From positions 1 through 64,000 of the forward strand of contig NZ_JBQKGJ010000015.1 in NCBI RefSeq assembly GCF_052118845.1: a DNA stretch of 64,000 nt, in the 5' to 3' direction. The notes beneath the pieces are model-generated. The model ran no database searches. It was not told where the DNA came from and saw nothing but the letters and a program-made list of their open reading frames with translations. Positions within the stretch are counted from its first letter, which is position 1, and each line of letters opens with the position of its first letter. Positions 9,192 through 16,759 of this stretch are shown piece by piece. This DNA is from Bilifractor sp002394235 (lineage in GTDB: Bacteria; Bacillota; Clostridia; Lachnospirales; Lachnospiraceae). Both the position numbers and the translations under genes were made by a program.

Positions 9192-9617
9192 TCAGTCCTC
9201 AACGACAACGCCCATGCTGCGGCAGGTTCCCGCGATCATGCTCATGGCGCTCTCTACGGATGCTGCATTAAGGTCTGGCATCTTCATCTCGGCGATCTCT
9301 TTGATCTGATCCTTTGTGATGGTAGCGACCTTTGTCTTGTTCGGTTCTCCAGAAGCCTTCTTGAGGTTGCATGCCTTCTTGATAAGTACTGCTGCCGGCG
9401 GAGTCTTTGTGATGAAGCTGAAGCTTCTGTCTGCATAAACTGTAATAACTACAGGAATGATAAGATCTCCCTTATCAGCAGTTCTTGCATTGAACTCCTT
9501 GGTAAACTGTACGATGTTTACACCGTGCTGACCAAGAGCAGGACCAACCGGCGGAGCTGGAGTAGCTTTGCCTGCAGGAATCTGTAATTTAATGTAACCT
9601 GTAACTTTCTTTGCCAT
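9192..9617 (-). CDS. rplK: 50S ribosomal protein L11
   Basis: 141 residues, MAKKVTGYIKLQIPAGKATPAPPVGPALGQHG, the invariant L11 N-terminus with the proline-rich hinge. It binds the GTPase-associated region of 23S rRNA and is the site for RelA activation and thiopeptide action. I start at the ATG at 9617, with AGGAGGTG 8 bases upstream; the GTG three codons earlier overlaps that Shine-Dalgarno sequence. Order nusG-rplK-rplA is the standard one. Confidence 0.97.
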   Translation of the reverse strand: MAKKVTGYIKLQIPAGKATPAPPVGPALGQHGVNIVQFTKEFNARTADKGDLIIPVVITVYADRSFSFITKTPPAAVLIKKACNLKKASGEPNKTKVATITKDQIKEIAEMKMPDLNAASVESAMSMIAGTCRSMGVVVED

Positions 9618-9673
9618 TTTCGGCACCTCCTAAAATAATGTGGTATTTGCGGGAATGTCCCTCCCACTGGCCG

Positions 9674-10201
9674 TCAGCCGGCCTTGCGGACTTCTGCGAA
9701 GCTGATTTCAACCGGCGTCGCACGTCCGAACAGCTCTACGTTAATAGTAACGGTCTGTTTACTCTGATTGATTGCCGACACGGTACCTGTGGAATCCTTC
9801 CACACGCCTCCGATAACGACAACCTGATCACCGACCTCGAGGTCGATGACAACCTTCTCACCGGCGTCAACTCCCAGCGGCTGCATCTCAGCCGGTGACA
9901 GCGGAACCGGTTTGGAACCCGGACCTACAAATCCGGTAACGCCTCTGGTATTGCGAACGACGTACCATGTGTCGTCATTCATAACCATGTTAAGGAGCAC
10001 ATATCCCGGAAACATCTTTCGCTGTACCTGTTTCTTCGTGCCGTTCTTTACCTCAACGACCTCCTCCATCGGTACGCGGACTTCCAGGATCTGGTCTTCA
10101 AGGTGTCTGTTTGCGATTGTCTTCTCAATGTTAGCCTTCACCTTATTCTCATAACCGGAATAAGTATGAACTACATACCATTTTGCTTCAGAATCTGACA
10201 T
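9674..10201 (-). CDS. nusG: Transcription elongation/antitermination factor NusG
   Basis: 175 residues. The NGN domain starts KWYVVHTYSGYENKV, includes FPGYVLLNM and the RNTRGVTGFVG loop, and is joined by a linker to a C-terminal KOW domain (VGDQVVVIGGVWKDSTGTV). It binds the RNA polymerase clamp and couples to S10 or Rho. It lies 15 bp downstream of secE, the conserved pairing across bacteria. Confidence 0.97.
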   Translation of the reverse strand: MSDSEAKWYVVHTYSGYENKVKANIEKTIANRHLEDQILEVRVPMEEVVEVKNGTKKQVQRKMFPGYVLLNMVMNDDTWYVVRNTRGVTGFVGPGSKPVPLSPAEMQPLGVDAGEKVVIDLEVGDQVVVIGGVWKDSTGTVSAINQSKQTVTINVELFGRATPVEISFAEVRKAG

Positions 10202-10216
10202 TGATCCACCTTTTCC

Positions 10217-10447
10217 TTACCCAATGATCAACTGCATAACCTGCAGTCCCAGATTATCTACCAGCGTGATCAGTACGCACACAACCACCGAGATGGCAAC
10301 GACTGCTGCGGTCTGTCTGCCAAGAGTCTTCGGTTCTGTCCATACGATCTTGTCCCATTCAGTCTTCAGGCCCTTCGCCCAGCTGCCCTTTTTCTTGTCG
10401 GTATTTGCTGGTTTCCCGGCCTTGTTCTTCTTTGCATCGTCTGCCAT
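10217..10447 (-). CDS. secE: Preprotein translocase subunit SecE
   Basis: 76 residues. A lysine-rich N-terminal tail is followed by the conserved amphipathic segment GLKTEWDKIVWTEPKTLGRQT and one C-terminal membrane helix. This is the short single-span SecE form of Gram-positives. It clamps SecY in the plasma membrane. Flanked by rpmG and nusG as expected. Confidence 0.95.
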   Translation of the reverse strand: MADDAKKNKAGKPANTDKKKGSWAKGLKTEWDKIVWTEPKTLGRQTAAVVAISVVVCVLITLVDNLGLQVMQLIIG

Positions 10448-10490
10448 AAACTCACCTCACCAGAGAAAACGAAAGAACGAAGGTTCTCAA

Positions 10491-10640
10491 TTACTTGGTC
10501 TCTCTGTGCAGCGTATGCTTTCTGCAGAATCTGCAGTACTTCTTGATTTCCATACGCTCCGGATGTGTCTTCTTATCCTTCGTCGTATTGTAGTTGCGCT
10601 GTTTGCATTCTGTACATGCTAATGTAATTCTGGTACGCAC
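10491..10640 (-). CDS. rpmG: 50S ribosomal protein L33
   Basis: 49 residues starting with GTG at 10640 (V/M-RTRITLACTECK), with GGAGGTGG 5-8 bases upstream. It has the zinc-ribbon pairs CTEC and CRFC and the conserved NYNTTKDKK segment, so this is the Zn-containing (C+) L33 form. The longer in-frame ORF upstream has no support. Two C+ cysteine pairs usually imply a Zn-independent paralogue elsewhere in the genome. Confidence 0.95.
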   Translation of the reverse strand: MRTRITLACTECKQRNYNTTKDKKTHPERMEIKKYCRFCRKHTLHRETK

Positions 10641-10668
10641 GACTTCCACCTCCACTGTAATAAACACT

Positions 10669-10686
10669 AAAATCGGGCCCGATTTT
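10669..10686. repeat. 18-bp perfect palindrome before rpmG
   Basis: AAAATCGGGCCCGATTTT, followed by three more Ts on the plus strand, lies in the presumed 5' leader of rpmG. It could be a protein-binding palindrome, or a terminator for plus-strand transcription, although no plus-strand gene is nearby. Confidence 0.6.
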
Positions 10687-10747
10687 TTTGCATTTCTGGC
10701 AAATGGGAAACGATCACGTTCACCGCCTCTTTCTACCAAAAAAGCGT

Positions 10748-10802
10748 AAAAAAAAAGGACCTACTTCGTTGTCGCTGTACTAGCATAGCACGAAGTAAAT
10801 CC
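10748..10802 (-). terminator. Terminator after the DeoR gene
   Basis: Arms containing ACTTCGT and ACGAAGT, extended by GGA/TCC pairs, precede a run of nine Ts on the minus strand. It separates the deoR transcript from the rpmG cluster. Confidence 0.85.
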
Positions 10803-10887
10803 TGTGTCAATATGTGTAAATTGCAAAATTTCAGCAAGATTTCAGCAAATTTCAGCAGTACTTCAGCAAAAATTTCACCGATCCGCG

Positions 10888-11664
10888 TCAATGTCCGGCC
10901 GTCTCAGGATAACAGAGTTGGATTCCTTCGCGTTCAAAATACTCCACCCAGTAGTCATCCGGTTTTTGGTCGGTGATCACCCCATAGATGCGCTCCAATG
11001 TATCAATTCTGGAGAACGCTGTCTTGTCGAACTTGGTGCTGTCCAGTACCAGATAGCTCTTCGCGGCCGATTCGATGGTCACCTTTTTCAGAGATGTGAA
11101 CTGCTGGAGAGAATCCATGATCCCGTGATCACGGTTCAGCGCCTTACAGGACACAAAAGCTTTATCCGCATAGTAAGCGTTCGCGGACTTCTCTGCTTCC
11201 GGGCCGATCAGGGCAAGATATCCTTCCTTGAGTGTTCCGCCCGTTGAAATAATCGTCCACCCGGGAACCTCGGACAGCTCCAGAATGATCTCGATGGAAT
11301 TTGTGACCACGGTCAGTCTCTGCTTGTTCTTGATTGCCTTCGCGATAAAAAGATCTGTGGAGCTTGCGTCCAGCATGATGTGATCTCCATCGTGTATGAT
11401 CCCCGCCGCAATCTCCGCTATTTTCTGCTTCGCGACGACATTCTTGCGGCTTCTCACCGTGAGCGGCATATCAAAACCCACGTTCTCATTCAGCACCGCG
11501 CCGCCATAGCTTTTCGTGGCGTATCCTTCCTGCTCGAGTTTCTCCAGGTCCCGGCGGATGGTTTCTTCCGAGACGTGGTAAAGCTTGCTCAGTTCGCTGA
11601 CGACAACTTTTTTATTGTCCTGCAGCTTCTCAAGTATCAAATTACGTCGTTCAATTGCAAGCAC
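10888..11664 (-). CDS. DeoR-family regulator, probable regulator of the BMC locus
   Basis: 258 residues with the DeoR N-terminal winged helix (RRNLILEKLQ, VSELSKLYHVSEETIRRDLEKLEQEGYATKSYGGAVL) and the C-terminal DeoRC sugar-phosphate sensor domain. GTG start at 11664 with AGGAGG 8 bases upstream. DeoR proteins typically bind sugar phosphates; FucR-type members sense fuculose-1-phosphate, which would suit the class II aldolase in this locus. It sits behind the BMC operon's terminator and so has its own transcription. Candidate operators are listed at 20348-20479 and 28463-28486. Control of the BMC genes is inferred from position and those repeats. Confidence 0.85.
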   Translation of the reverse strand: MLAIERRNLILEKLQDNKKVVVSELSKLYHVSEETIRRDLEKLEQEGYATKSYGGAVLNENVGFDMPLTVRSRKNVVAKQKIAEIAAGIIHDGDHIMLDASSTDLFIAKAIKNKQRLTVVTNSIEIILELSEVPGWTIISTGGTLKEGYLALIGPEAEKSANAYYADKAFVSCKALNRDHGIMDSLQQFTSLKKVTIESAAKSYLVLDSTKFDKTAFSRIDTLERIYGVITDQKPDDYWVEYFEREGIQLCYPETAGH

Positions 11665-11783
11665 TCTTATTTCCTCCTACATCAAGATAATGATCATACG
11701 CGCTTCGCGGGTTTTCTCTCATACTCGCGGCTGCCTCTGCTCACAATCACTTCATATTCTGATGCAGTTCACTGACCGCGCAG

Positions 11784-11819
11784 ATAAAAAGCAGCCCCGA
11801 GAAAGGATTCCCGGAGCTG
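11784..11819 (-). terminator. Terminator of the BMC operon
   Basis: A hairpin from 11792 to 11819 (CAGC...GCTG with CCGGGAA/TTTCTCGG pairing) is followed on the minus strand by CTTTTTAT. It stands 10 bp past the pduT stop. Confidence 0.85.
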
Positions 11820-11829
11820 AATATTCATC

Positions 11830-12378
11830 TTACAGAATGGTCTGAATAATCTTCTGATCCGGATGCGCAATCACCTGTGAATCCAAATACATTCCCTTCT
11901 CTCCTGCGATCTCCCTTGCCTTTTCGATGGAAGCTGTCACAGCAGAAACTTCACCGGTGAGCAGCATGAAGGACTTACCGCACATGCCCTTTGCAAGACG
12001 CAGTTCAATCACCTGCACAATGGCTGTTTTCGCAGCCGCATCTGCCGCCTCAATCAGAGAAGCAACATCAAAAGTCTCCAGAATACCGAGCGAATTCACC
12101 TCTCCGACATCACTGGCTCCATACATTGCCGGGAAGAGAGATTCATGAGGATTTCCGAGTACGAAATTATCGATAAGCTCGGACTCATATGCCGTGCTGG
12201 CCGCTTCCACAGATGCTTTCACCGCACTGAGATCTCCGGTGACAATAGCTATATACTTTCCGGGGCAGACAGTCTGCGCCTCGACAATGTCAACGTCTGC
12301 GGTCTTTACCATCAGATCCGCCGCGGTGATACCCGTTGGAATACTCTTAAACTCAATCATTCCGATTGCTTTACTCAT
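11830..12378 (-). CDS. pduT: PduT-like trimeric shell protein with Fe-S site
   Basis: 182 residues built of two tandem BMC domains (about 1-90 and 95-182), the BMC-T pseudohexamer form. Cys38 in AQTVCPGK matches the cysteine that ligates the shared [4Fe-4S] cluster at the pore of the PduT trimer. PduT is thought to pass electrons through the shell to PduS, whose gene lies directly upstream (18 bp). Last gene of the operon. It is the only BMC-T protein in the window. Confidence 0.92.
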   Translation of the reverse strand: MSKAIGMIEFKSIPTGITAADLMVKTADVDIVEAQTVCPGKYIAIVTGDLSAVKASVEAASTAYESELIDNFVLGNPHESLFPAMYGASDVGEVNSLGILETFDVASLIEAADAAAKTAIVQVIELRLAKGMCGKSFMLLTGEVSAVTASIEKAREIAGEKGMYLDSQVIAHPDQKIIQTIL

Positions 12379-12396
12379 AGCCGCCTACGTCCTTTC

Positions 12397-13722
12397 TTAC
12401 TCTTTTCTGATCCTGATGAACGTATCGTTCACGTCCGTTACAACGCCCGGCAGAGATGCGTGCATCGCAACTCCAAGGCCGTCCGGTGCTTTCGCAACCA
12501 TCTGCCTGTATTCCACGTGATCACCGACCTTGACGATCGGAACAGCCGGCGCACCGATATGCTGTCTGAGAAGGATGCGTACGGTTTTCTCGGGCTGCAG
12601 TTCATCATCCAGGGGAGCCGGCAGATCGTACTTGCTCAGTCCCAGACGGGCCTTCAGTCTGTCCTCCGGAACCTTCCGGAATTCTCTGGACGGTTTTACA
12701 GGAACCGCTTCAACAACCGGCGGCTTGATTCCCTTTGCCCTCAGCCCCGCCTTGTACTCTCCGATCAAGGTCCTCGGCGCAAGGTCCTGCGGGCACGCAT
12801 ACAGCTCGCAGATACCACATTGTGAGCAGAAGTTTGTATTCAGGAACGGGTTCAGATCCTGAAAATCCGCATTGGAGGCGGATCTCATAAATCTTGCGGG
12901 ATCAATCGGGTGTCCGAGCGCATGACGCGAACACAAATCGGTACATGTCTCACACTGACAGCAGATTGACGCGGCTCTCGCCAGATCAATCTTAGACTTT
13001 CTGCGCTTCTTCATGACAAGTGGATGATCCTGCGGAAGAACAAGAATTGCGTTTGTTGTCTTCGTAACCCTTCCATCATGCGGCTGAATACGGCCCATCA
13101 TCGGACCGCCGACAAAATACACCGGATCCTCACAGGTAAGCTCTCCCGCGAGATCCACCACAGATTTGAAGGAACATCCGACAGATACAGGAACTGTGAT
13201 CGGCTTTGATACCTCACCGATAATCGTCAGATATTTGAAGGTGACCGGCTTATCCTCTACCGCAGCCCGATAGATGTTGTACATGGTTTCTACATTATAT
13301 ACAATGCAGCCCTGCTCGATCGGAAGACCGCCCGGACGAACGACCCGTCCGGTACACTCGTAGATCAGGATGACCTCATCCCCCATCGGATATACTTCCT
13401 GAAGGTAATGAATCTTCATCTCCGGATATTTGCCGATTTCTTTTTCGACGGCTGCAATTGCATGTTCATAGGACTTCTTGATTCCGATGATCGCCTGCTT
13501 TGCCCCGACGGTCTCGGCTACCATGTGAAGTCCCGCGAGAATCTCATCCGCATGACTGCGGAGCAGCTGTCTATGTGGCTGCAGAAGCGGTTCGCATTCT
13601 GCACAGTTTAACAGAATGGTATCCGCATTTTTATTTAACTTTGCATAGGACGGAAATCCGGCGCCACCGGCACCGACCACGCCGCCGTCCTTCAGTTTTT
13701 GCTGCAACTCCTCAAATTTCAT
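12397..13722 (-). CDS. pduS: PduS-like RnfC-family flavoprotein (cobalamin reductase)
   Basis: 441 residues. The N-terminal GVVGAGGAGFPSYAKL motif is the RnfC/NuoF-type flavin- and NADH-binding start. Two ferredoxin motifs follow, CCQCETCTDLC and CSQCGICELYACP, for two [4Fe-4S] clusters, then a C-terminal SLBB/biotinyl-like region. PduS reduces cob(III)alamin so that the adenosyltransferase can rebuild AdoCbl, and in Salmonella it docks to PduT. The ATG overlaps the pduN stop by 4 bp (ATGA), implying coupled translation. Confidence 0.93.
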   Translation of the reverse strand: MKFEELQQKLKDGGVVGAGGAGFPSYAKLNKNADTILLNCAECEPLLQPHRQLLRSHADEILAGLHMVAETVGAKQAIIGIKKSYEHAIAAVEKEIGKYPEMKIHYLQEVYPMGDEVILIYECTGRVVRPGGLPIEQGCIVYNVETMYNIYRAAVEDKPVTFKYLTIIGEVSKPITVPVSVGCSFKSVVDLAGELTCEDPVYFVGGPMMGRIQPHDGRVTKTTNAILVLPQDHPLVMKKRRKSKIDLARAASICCQCETCTDLCSRHALGHPIDPARFMRSASNADFQDLNPFLNTNFCSQCGICELYACPQDLAPRTLIGEYKAGLRAKGIKPPVVEAVPVKPSREFRKVPEDRLKARLGLSKYDLPAPLDDELQPEKTVRILLRQHIGAPAVPIVKVGDHVEYRQMVAKAPDGLGVAMHASLPGVVTDVNDTFIRIRKE

Positions 13723-14012
13723 GCTTTCTCCATTCCAGAATTTTCTTCTTCAAAATAACCGTTGTCATCGATGATGCCGACGATTGCCGCGTCTACCGGA
13801 GCGTCCTGCATATCACAGCCGATTCTGGCAGCACTTCCCTGTGCAATCAAAACATATTCACCAATTCCGGCACCGATTACATCGATGGCTATGATCTGGC
13901 GTGTGTCCGCCGCCATATGATGCAGTGGTTCTACGATCATAAATTTATTTCCGACCAGCTTTTCACTTTTACGGGTGGAAATCAGACTTCCTACAACCTT
14001 TCCTGCTATCAT
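13719..14012 (-). CDS. pduN: PduN/EutN-type pentameric vertex protein (BMC-P)
   Basis: 97 residues, MIAGKVVGSLISTRKSEKLVGNKFM..., ending in the family's GIIDDNGYF segment. BMC-P proteins form the pentamers that cap the icosahedral shell; one is essential for closure, and this is the only one here. GGAGG precedes the ATG. It follows a 317-bp gap rich in hairpins after pduL, and is coupled to pduS. Confidence 0.93.
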   Translation of the reverse strand: MIAGKVVGSLISTRKSEKLVGNKFMIVEPLHHMAADTRQIIAIDVIGAGIGEYVLIAQGSAARIGCDMQDAPVDAAIVGIIDDNGYFEEENSGMEKA

Positions 14013-14097
14013 ATTTCCTCCATCATTATCCTTTATATAATTCTTTCAGCTTAAAAATACGAACCGGATAATCCTCCGTATGATTCCGTCATTCAAA

Positions 14098-14183
14098 AAA
14101 CACGGATTGGATGATTCCTTGTATGATTCTTTCATCCGTAAAACACGGATTGGATGATTCCTTGTATGATTCTTTCATCCGTA
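14098..14183. repeat. 43-bp tandem duplication in the pduL-pduN spacer
   Basis: Two perfect 43-bp units (14098-14140 and 14141-14183), with a third degenerate unit at about 14060-14097. Each unit can fold through ACGGAT/ATCCGT. No supported ORF in the spacer. Confidence 0.9.
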
Positions 14184-14266
14184 AAATGCAGACAGAACTT
14201 TCAGGCGCACACCACGCCCCGGGCTCCGTGTGCAGAAAACTACGATTACTATTATATGTACAAGCA

Positions 14267-14312
14267 GTGCTGCCGAACTGCAAGAAATTTATCTTGCAGA
14301 ACATGGCAGCAC
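14267..14312. repeat. Long perfect hairpin between pduL and pduN
   Basis: Nested perfect stems GTGCTGCC/GGCAGCAC and CTGCAAGA/TCTTGCAG around a 6-base loop, with small internal bulges. No T-run follows on the minus strand, so it is more likely an mRNA processing or stability element than a terminator. It begins 17 bp after the pduL stop. Confidence 0.85.
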
Positions 14313-14329
14313 CGAAAATCAGGATCCGA

Positions 14330-14977
14330 CTACTGAATAATGGTTACCGTATCGCCCTGTTTGATTCCCGCCGCATTTGCCTCGTCGGTATCAATGTGCA
14401 TCTCAAGAGTAAAGCTCTTATCTACACGTATTACCACGTGATTGAAGATTGTTCCGCGATCATTCTCAGCCTTTACGGAAACAATGTCGCCATTTTTGAG
14501 GCCGGCTGCCTCAGCATCTCTCGGAGACATATGGATGTGGCGCATCGCAATGATCGCTCCCTCGTTGAGATAAATGGCTCCCTTTGGCCCTACAATCGCG
14601 ATCGGCGCGCTTCCTGCGATATCGCCTGACTGACGGATCGGTGCTTTGATGCCGAGCGTCCTTGCGTCCGTTGCGGAAATCTCAACCTGTGTCTGTTTTC
14701 TCACAGGTCCCAGAATACGAACATTTTCAATGGCACGGAGCTTGAGACCCACGATGGTAACCTGCTCGTTCGATGCAAACTGCCCACCCATCAGATCCTT
14801 CTTCTTGGTGAGCTGATAGCCCGGACCGAACAGAGCCTCTACATGCTCCTGTGTCAGATGTACGTGTCTCGCGGATACACCAACCGGAACGAGAAATCCC
14901 TTAGAGGGCTTTTCCTCCGCTTTGTTTAAGGATTCAATCACCATGCGGGTGATGGTTTCAATCTGATTTGTATCCAA
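14330..14977 (-). CDS. pduL: Phosphate propanoyltransferase PduL
   Basis: 215 residues. Converts propionyl-CoA and phosphate to propionyl phosphate, recycling CoA inside the compartment. The two PduL barrels carry the zinc ligands His38/His40 (SARHVHL) with Glu44, and His147/His149 (MRHIHM). The first about 20 residues (QIETITRMVIESLNK) form an amphipathic helix typical of an encapsulation peptide. It follows the extended shell gene by 75 bp. No acetate/propionate kinase (PduW) is in the window, so the acyl phosphate would be used by a kinase elsewhere. Confidence 0.94.
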   Translation of the reverse strand: MDTNQIETITRMVIESLNKAEEKPSKGFLVPVGVSARHVHLTQEHVEALFGPGYQLTKKKDLMGGQFASNEQVTIVGLKLRAIENVRILGPVRKQTQVEISATDARTLGIKAPIRQSGDIAGSAPIAIVGPKGAIYLNEGAIIAMRHIHMSPRDAEAAGLKNGDIVSVKAENDRGTIFNHVVIRVDKSFTLEMHIDTDEANAAGIKQGDTVTIIQ

Positions 14978-15052
14978 AATGACACCTCGTTATCTGAATT
15001 GAACTTTAATACTTTCGTTGATAAGCCTCGCAACCCCTGAAGGTACAAATGC

Positions 15053-15760
15053 TTACTTATTCAGATGCGGAAGGATCATCTCAACATCCTGATGCGGTCT
15101 CGGAATTACGTGAGTCGCAACCAGCTCACCAAGACGGGAAGCATTGTTTCCGCCGGCTTCAACTGCGGATTTTACAGCGCCTACATCACCGCGAACCATA
15201 ACAGTTACGAGTCCGGAACCGATTCTCTCTGTTCCGATCAGGCTTACGTTTGCTGCCTTGCACATCGCATCGGCTGCCTCGATTGCAGCTACAAGTCCTC
15301 TTGTCTCAACCATTCCTAAAGCTTCCTGTGTCATTTTTCTTTCCTCCTTGAAATTCGTGTGTGCGGGCTCATCCGCTTTTACTGGTGTTTTATCTGATTC
15401 TTCGATATGAACGGTTTCTGTCTTTTCTGATTCGGCTTTTGAATCCATGCTGTCAGCTTCAGCCGTCTCCGCAGCCTTCTCCGGTGCAGCGGACTTTACC
15501 TCTCCTGCAGTTTGCTCCGCCTCTAAAGGCTTTTCTGCTTCTGCAGTTTTTTGCCCTTCTGCAGGCTTCTCTGCTTCTTCCTGCCTCTCTGCTTCTGCAG
15601 GCTTCCCTGCTTTTGCAGGTTCTGCTGTGCCGGCGTCCATATTTTTCACCGTTTCCGAAATAATCTTCTTCTCTGCGGGCTTCTTCTGCTCCGCAGCCGC
15701 GGCTTTTTCTGCGGATTCATTACCGGAAGGATTTACCTTCGTTTTCTTTATTTCCGCCAT
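15053..15760 (-). CDS. Hexameric shell protein with a long disordered N-terminal extension
   Basis: 235 residues from ATG 15760, preceded by GGGAG. The last 93 residues are a canonical BMC-H domain (TQEALGMVETRGLVAAIEAADAMCKAANV..., VATHVIPRPH), very close to the neighbouring PduA-like protein. The first about 142 residues are rich in Ala, Glu, Lys and Pro with loose repeats such as EAEKPAE, and look disordered. A strong internal Shine-Dalgarno sequence and ATG (15334) would also make the bare BMC-H form, so two products are likely. The start overlaps the stop of the upstream shell gene by 13 bp. Which face of the shell the tail occupies is unknown. Confidence 0.88.
   Translation of the reverse strand: MAEIKKTKVNPSGNESAEKAAAAEQKKPAEKKIISETVKNMDAGTAEPAKAGKPAEAERQEEAEKPAEGQKTAEAEKPLEAEQTAGEVKSAAPEKAAETAEADSMDSKAESEKTETVHIEESDKTPVKADEPAHTNFKEERKMTQEALGMVETRGLVAAIEAADAMCKAANVSLIGTERIGSGLVTVMVRGDVGAVKSAVEAGGNNASRLGELVATHVIPRPHQDVEMILPHLNK
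15332..15350 (-). promoter_or_regulatory. Internal ribosome-binding site and start in the extended shell gene
   Basis: AAGGAGG lies 8 bases ahead of an in-frame ATG (15334), exactly where the BMC-H domain begins (MTQEALGM). It matches the spacing used by the neighbouring PduA-like gene and is stronger than the site at the upstream start. It suggests a dual-start gene, as known for PduB/PduB'. Confidence 0.8.
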
Positions 15761-16059
15761 GCGTAATCTCCCACTGTTCTCCATCTGCTTGCGCTCAGTT
15801 GAACCATTTTTACAATTTCCTCATGTGGGTTCGCAATGACCGCTTTCAGAGTTGGTTTCTTGATGCACTCCCTCATGACCGCGTCAACCGCTGTCTGTAC
15901 AGAGGAGACATCTCCTTCAATAATCAAGGTGACCAGACGTCCTCCGAGCTTCCGTTCCCAGGAAGCAAGCCTCACATCGGCTGCCTTGCACATGATATCG
16001 ACGGCGTCCATAGCTGCGGTTACGCCTACTATTTCTATAAAGCCATACGCATTTCCCAT
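15748..16059 (-). CDS. BMC-H shell protein
   Basis: 103 residues. One BMC domain (AYGFIEIVGVTAAMDAVDIMCKAADVRL, VTLIIEGDVSSVQTAVDA, AVIANPHEEIVKMV) plus a 15-residue basic/aromatic tail (SASRWRTVGDYAWRK). The usual pore loop (KIGSG) is replaced by KLGGR, so its pore chemistry should differ from that of PduA. It forms hexameric tiles of the shell. The stop overlaps the start of the next, extended shell gene by 13 bp. Confidence 0.9.
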   Translation of the reverse strand: MGNAYGFIEIVGVTAAMDAVDIMCKAADVRLASWERKLGGRLVTLIIEGDVSSVQTAVDAVMRECIKKPTLKAVIANPHEEIVKMVQLSASRWRTVGDYAWRK

Positions 16060-16081
16060 GGATCGTCAGCTCCTTCAGTGA

Positions 16082-16363
16082 TTACTCGAGATTATGCGGC
16101 AGAATGTACTCAACATCCTCATGAGGTCTCGGAATTACGTGTGTGGCAACCAGCTCTCCAAGTCTGGATGCAGCAGCGCTTCCGGCTTCTACGGCAGCCT
16201 TTGTAGCGCCGACATCGCCGCGGACAAGTACAGTTACCAGTCCGGATCCGATCTTTTCTGTACCGATCAGATGAACTTCTGCTGCCTTGGTCATAGCATC
16301 GGCTGCCTCGATTGCAGCTGTAAGACCTCTGGTCTCAATCATACCTAAAGCTTCCTGTGACAT
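16082..16363 (-). CDS. pduA: PduA/PduJ-like BMC-H shell protein
   Basis: 93 residues, the canonical major-shell sequence: SQEALGMIETRGLTAAIEAADAM, the KIGSGLVTVLVRGDVG pore region and VATHVIPRPHEDVE. PduA-type pores pass 1,2-propanediol while holding back propionaldehyde. It is about 80% identical by eye to the C-terminal domain of the gene at 15053-15760, which points to duplication within the locus. The symbol follows similarity; PduJ would fit equally well. Confidence 0.92.
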   Translation of the reverse strand: MSQEALGMIETRGLTAAIEAADAMTKAAEVHLIGTEKIGSGLVTVLVRGDVGATKAAVEAGSAAASRLGELVATHVIPRPHEDVEYILPHNLE

Positions 16364-16385
16364 TTCTCAAATCCTCCTGATAAGT

Positions 16386-16703
16386 TCAAAACTTGTCTAG
16401 TGCGCTGATTTTCAGCATCTTTTCAACACCCGGATCATCCGGATTGGGAATTACGTAGTGCTGCACAACTCCGCTGATCTCTTTTGCCTTTTCGATCCCG
16501 GCCTCCATCGCCGCGTTTACCTCAGAGACATTTCCTCTGAACTTCACCGTGACGAGAAGAGGAACCGGAAGCTCATCGGCATGTGCAGGCTTATTCTTGT
16601 CAAAAACCTCCAGTGTGACATTGGCAGCCTTACATCCGGCGTCGGCAGCCACAAAGGCGCACGTCAGACCATAAACCTCCAGAATACCCACGGCTTTTGC
16701 CAT
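16386..16703 (-). CDS. BMC-H shell protein with a loop insertion
   Basis: 105 residues. BMC fold (AKAVGILEVYGLTCAFVAADAGCKAANVTL, VTVKFRGNVSEVNAAMEAG, HYVIPNPDDPGVEKML) with an about 15-residue insertion (DKNKPAHADELPVP) between the first helix and the next strand. The insertion replaces the usual K-I-G-S-G pore approach. It is the first shell gene of the operon, directly after the alcohol dehydrogenase. Its particular role is not known. Confidence 0.88.
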   Translation of the reverse strand: MAKAVGILEVYGLTCAFVAADAGCKAANVTLEVFDKNKPAHADELPVPLLVTVKFRGNVSEVNAAMEAGIEKAKEISGVVQHYVIPNPDDPGVEKMLKISALDKF

Positions 16704-16759
16704 TGTCCTGCACTCCTTTCAATCAGTATCGTAGTCATTCCGACTGATGTCAAGCATCA

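Noticed and set aside
14089..14304. Small ORFs in the pduL-pduN spacer
   Set aside because: They are produced by the 43-bp tandem repeat, have no ribosome site, and their peptides simply repeat.
15361..15839. Long plus-strand frames rich in Ser/Ala/Leu opposite the extended shell gene
   Set aside because: Low-complexity mirror images of the Ala/Glu/Lys-rich tail.
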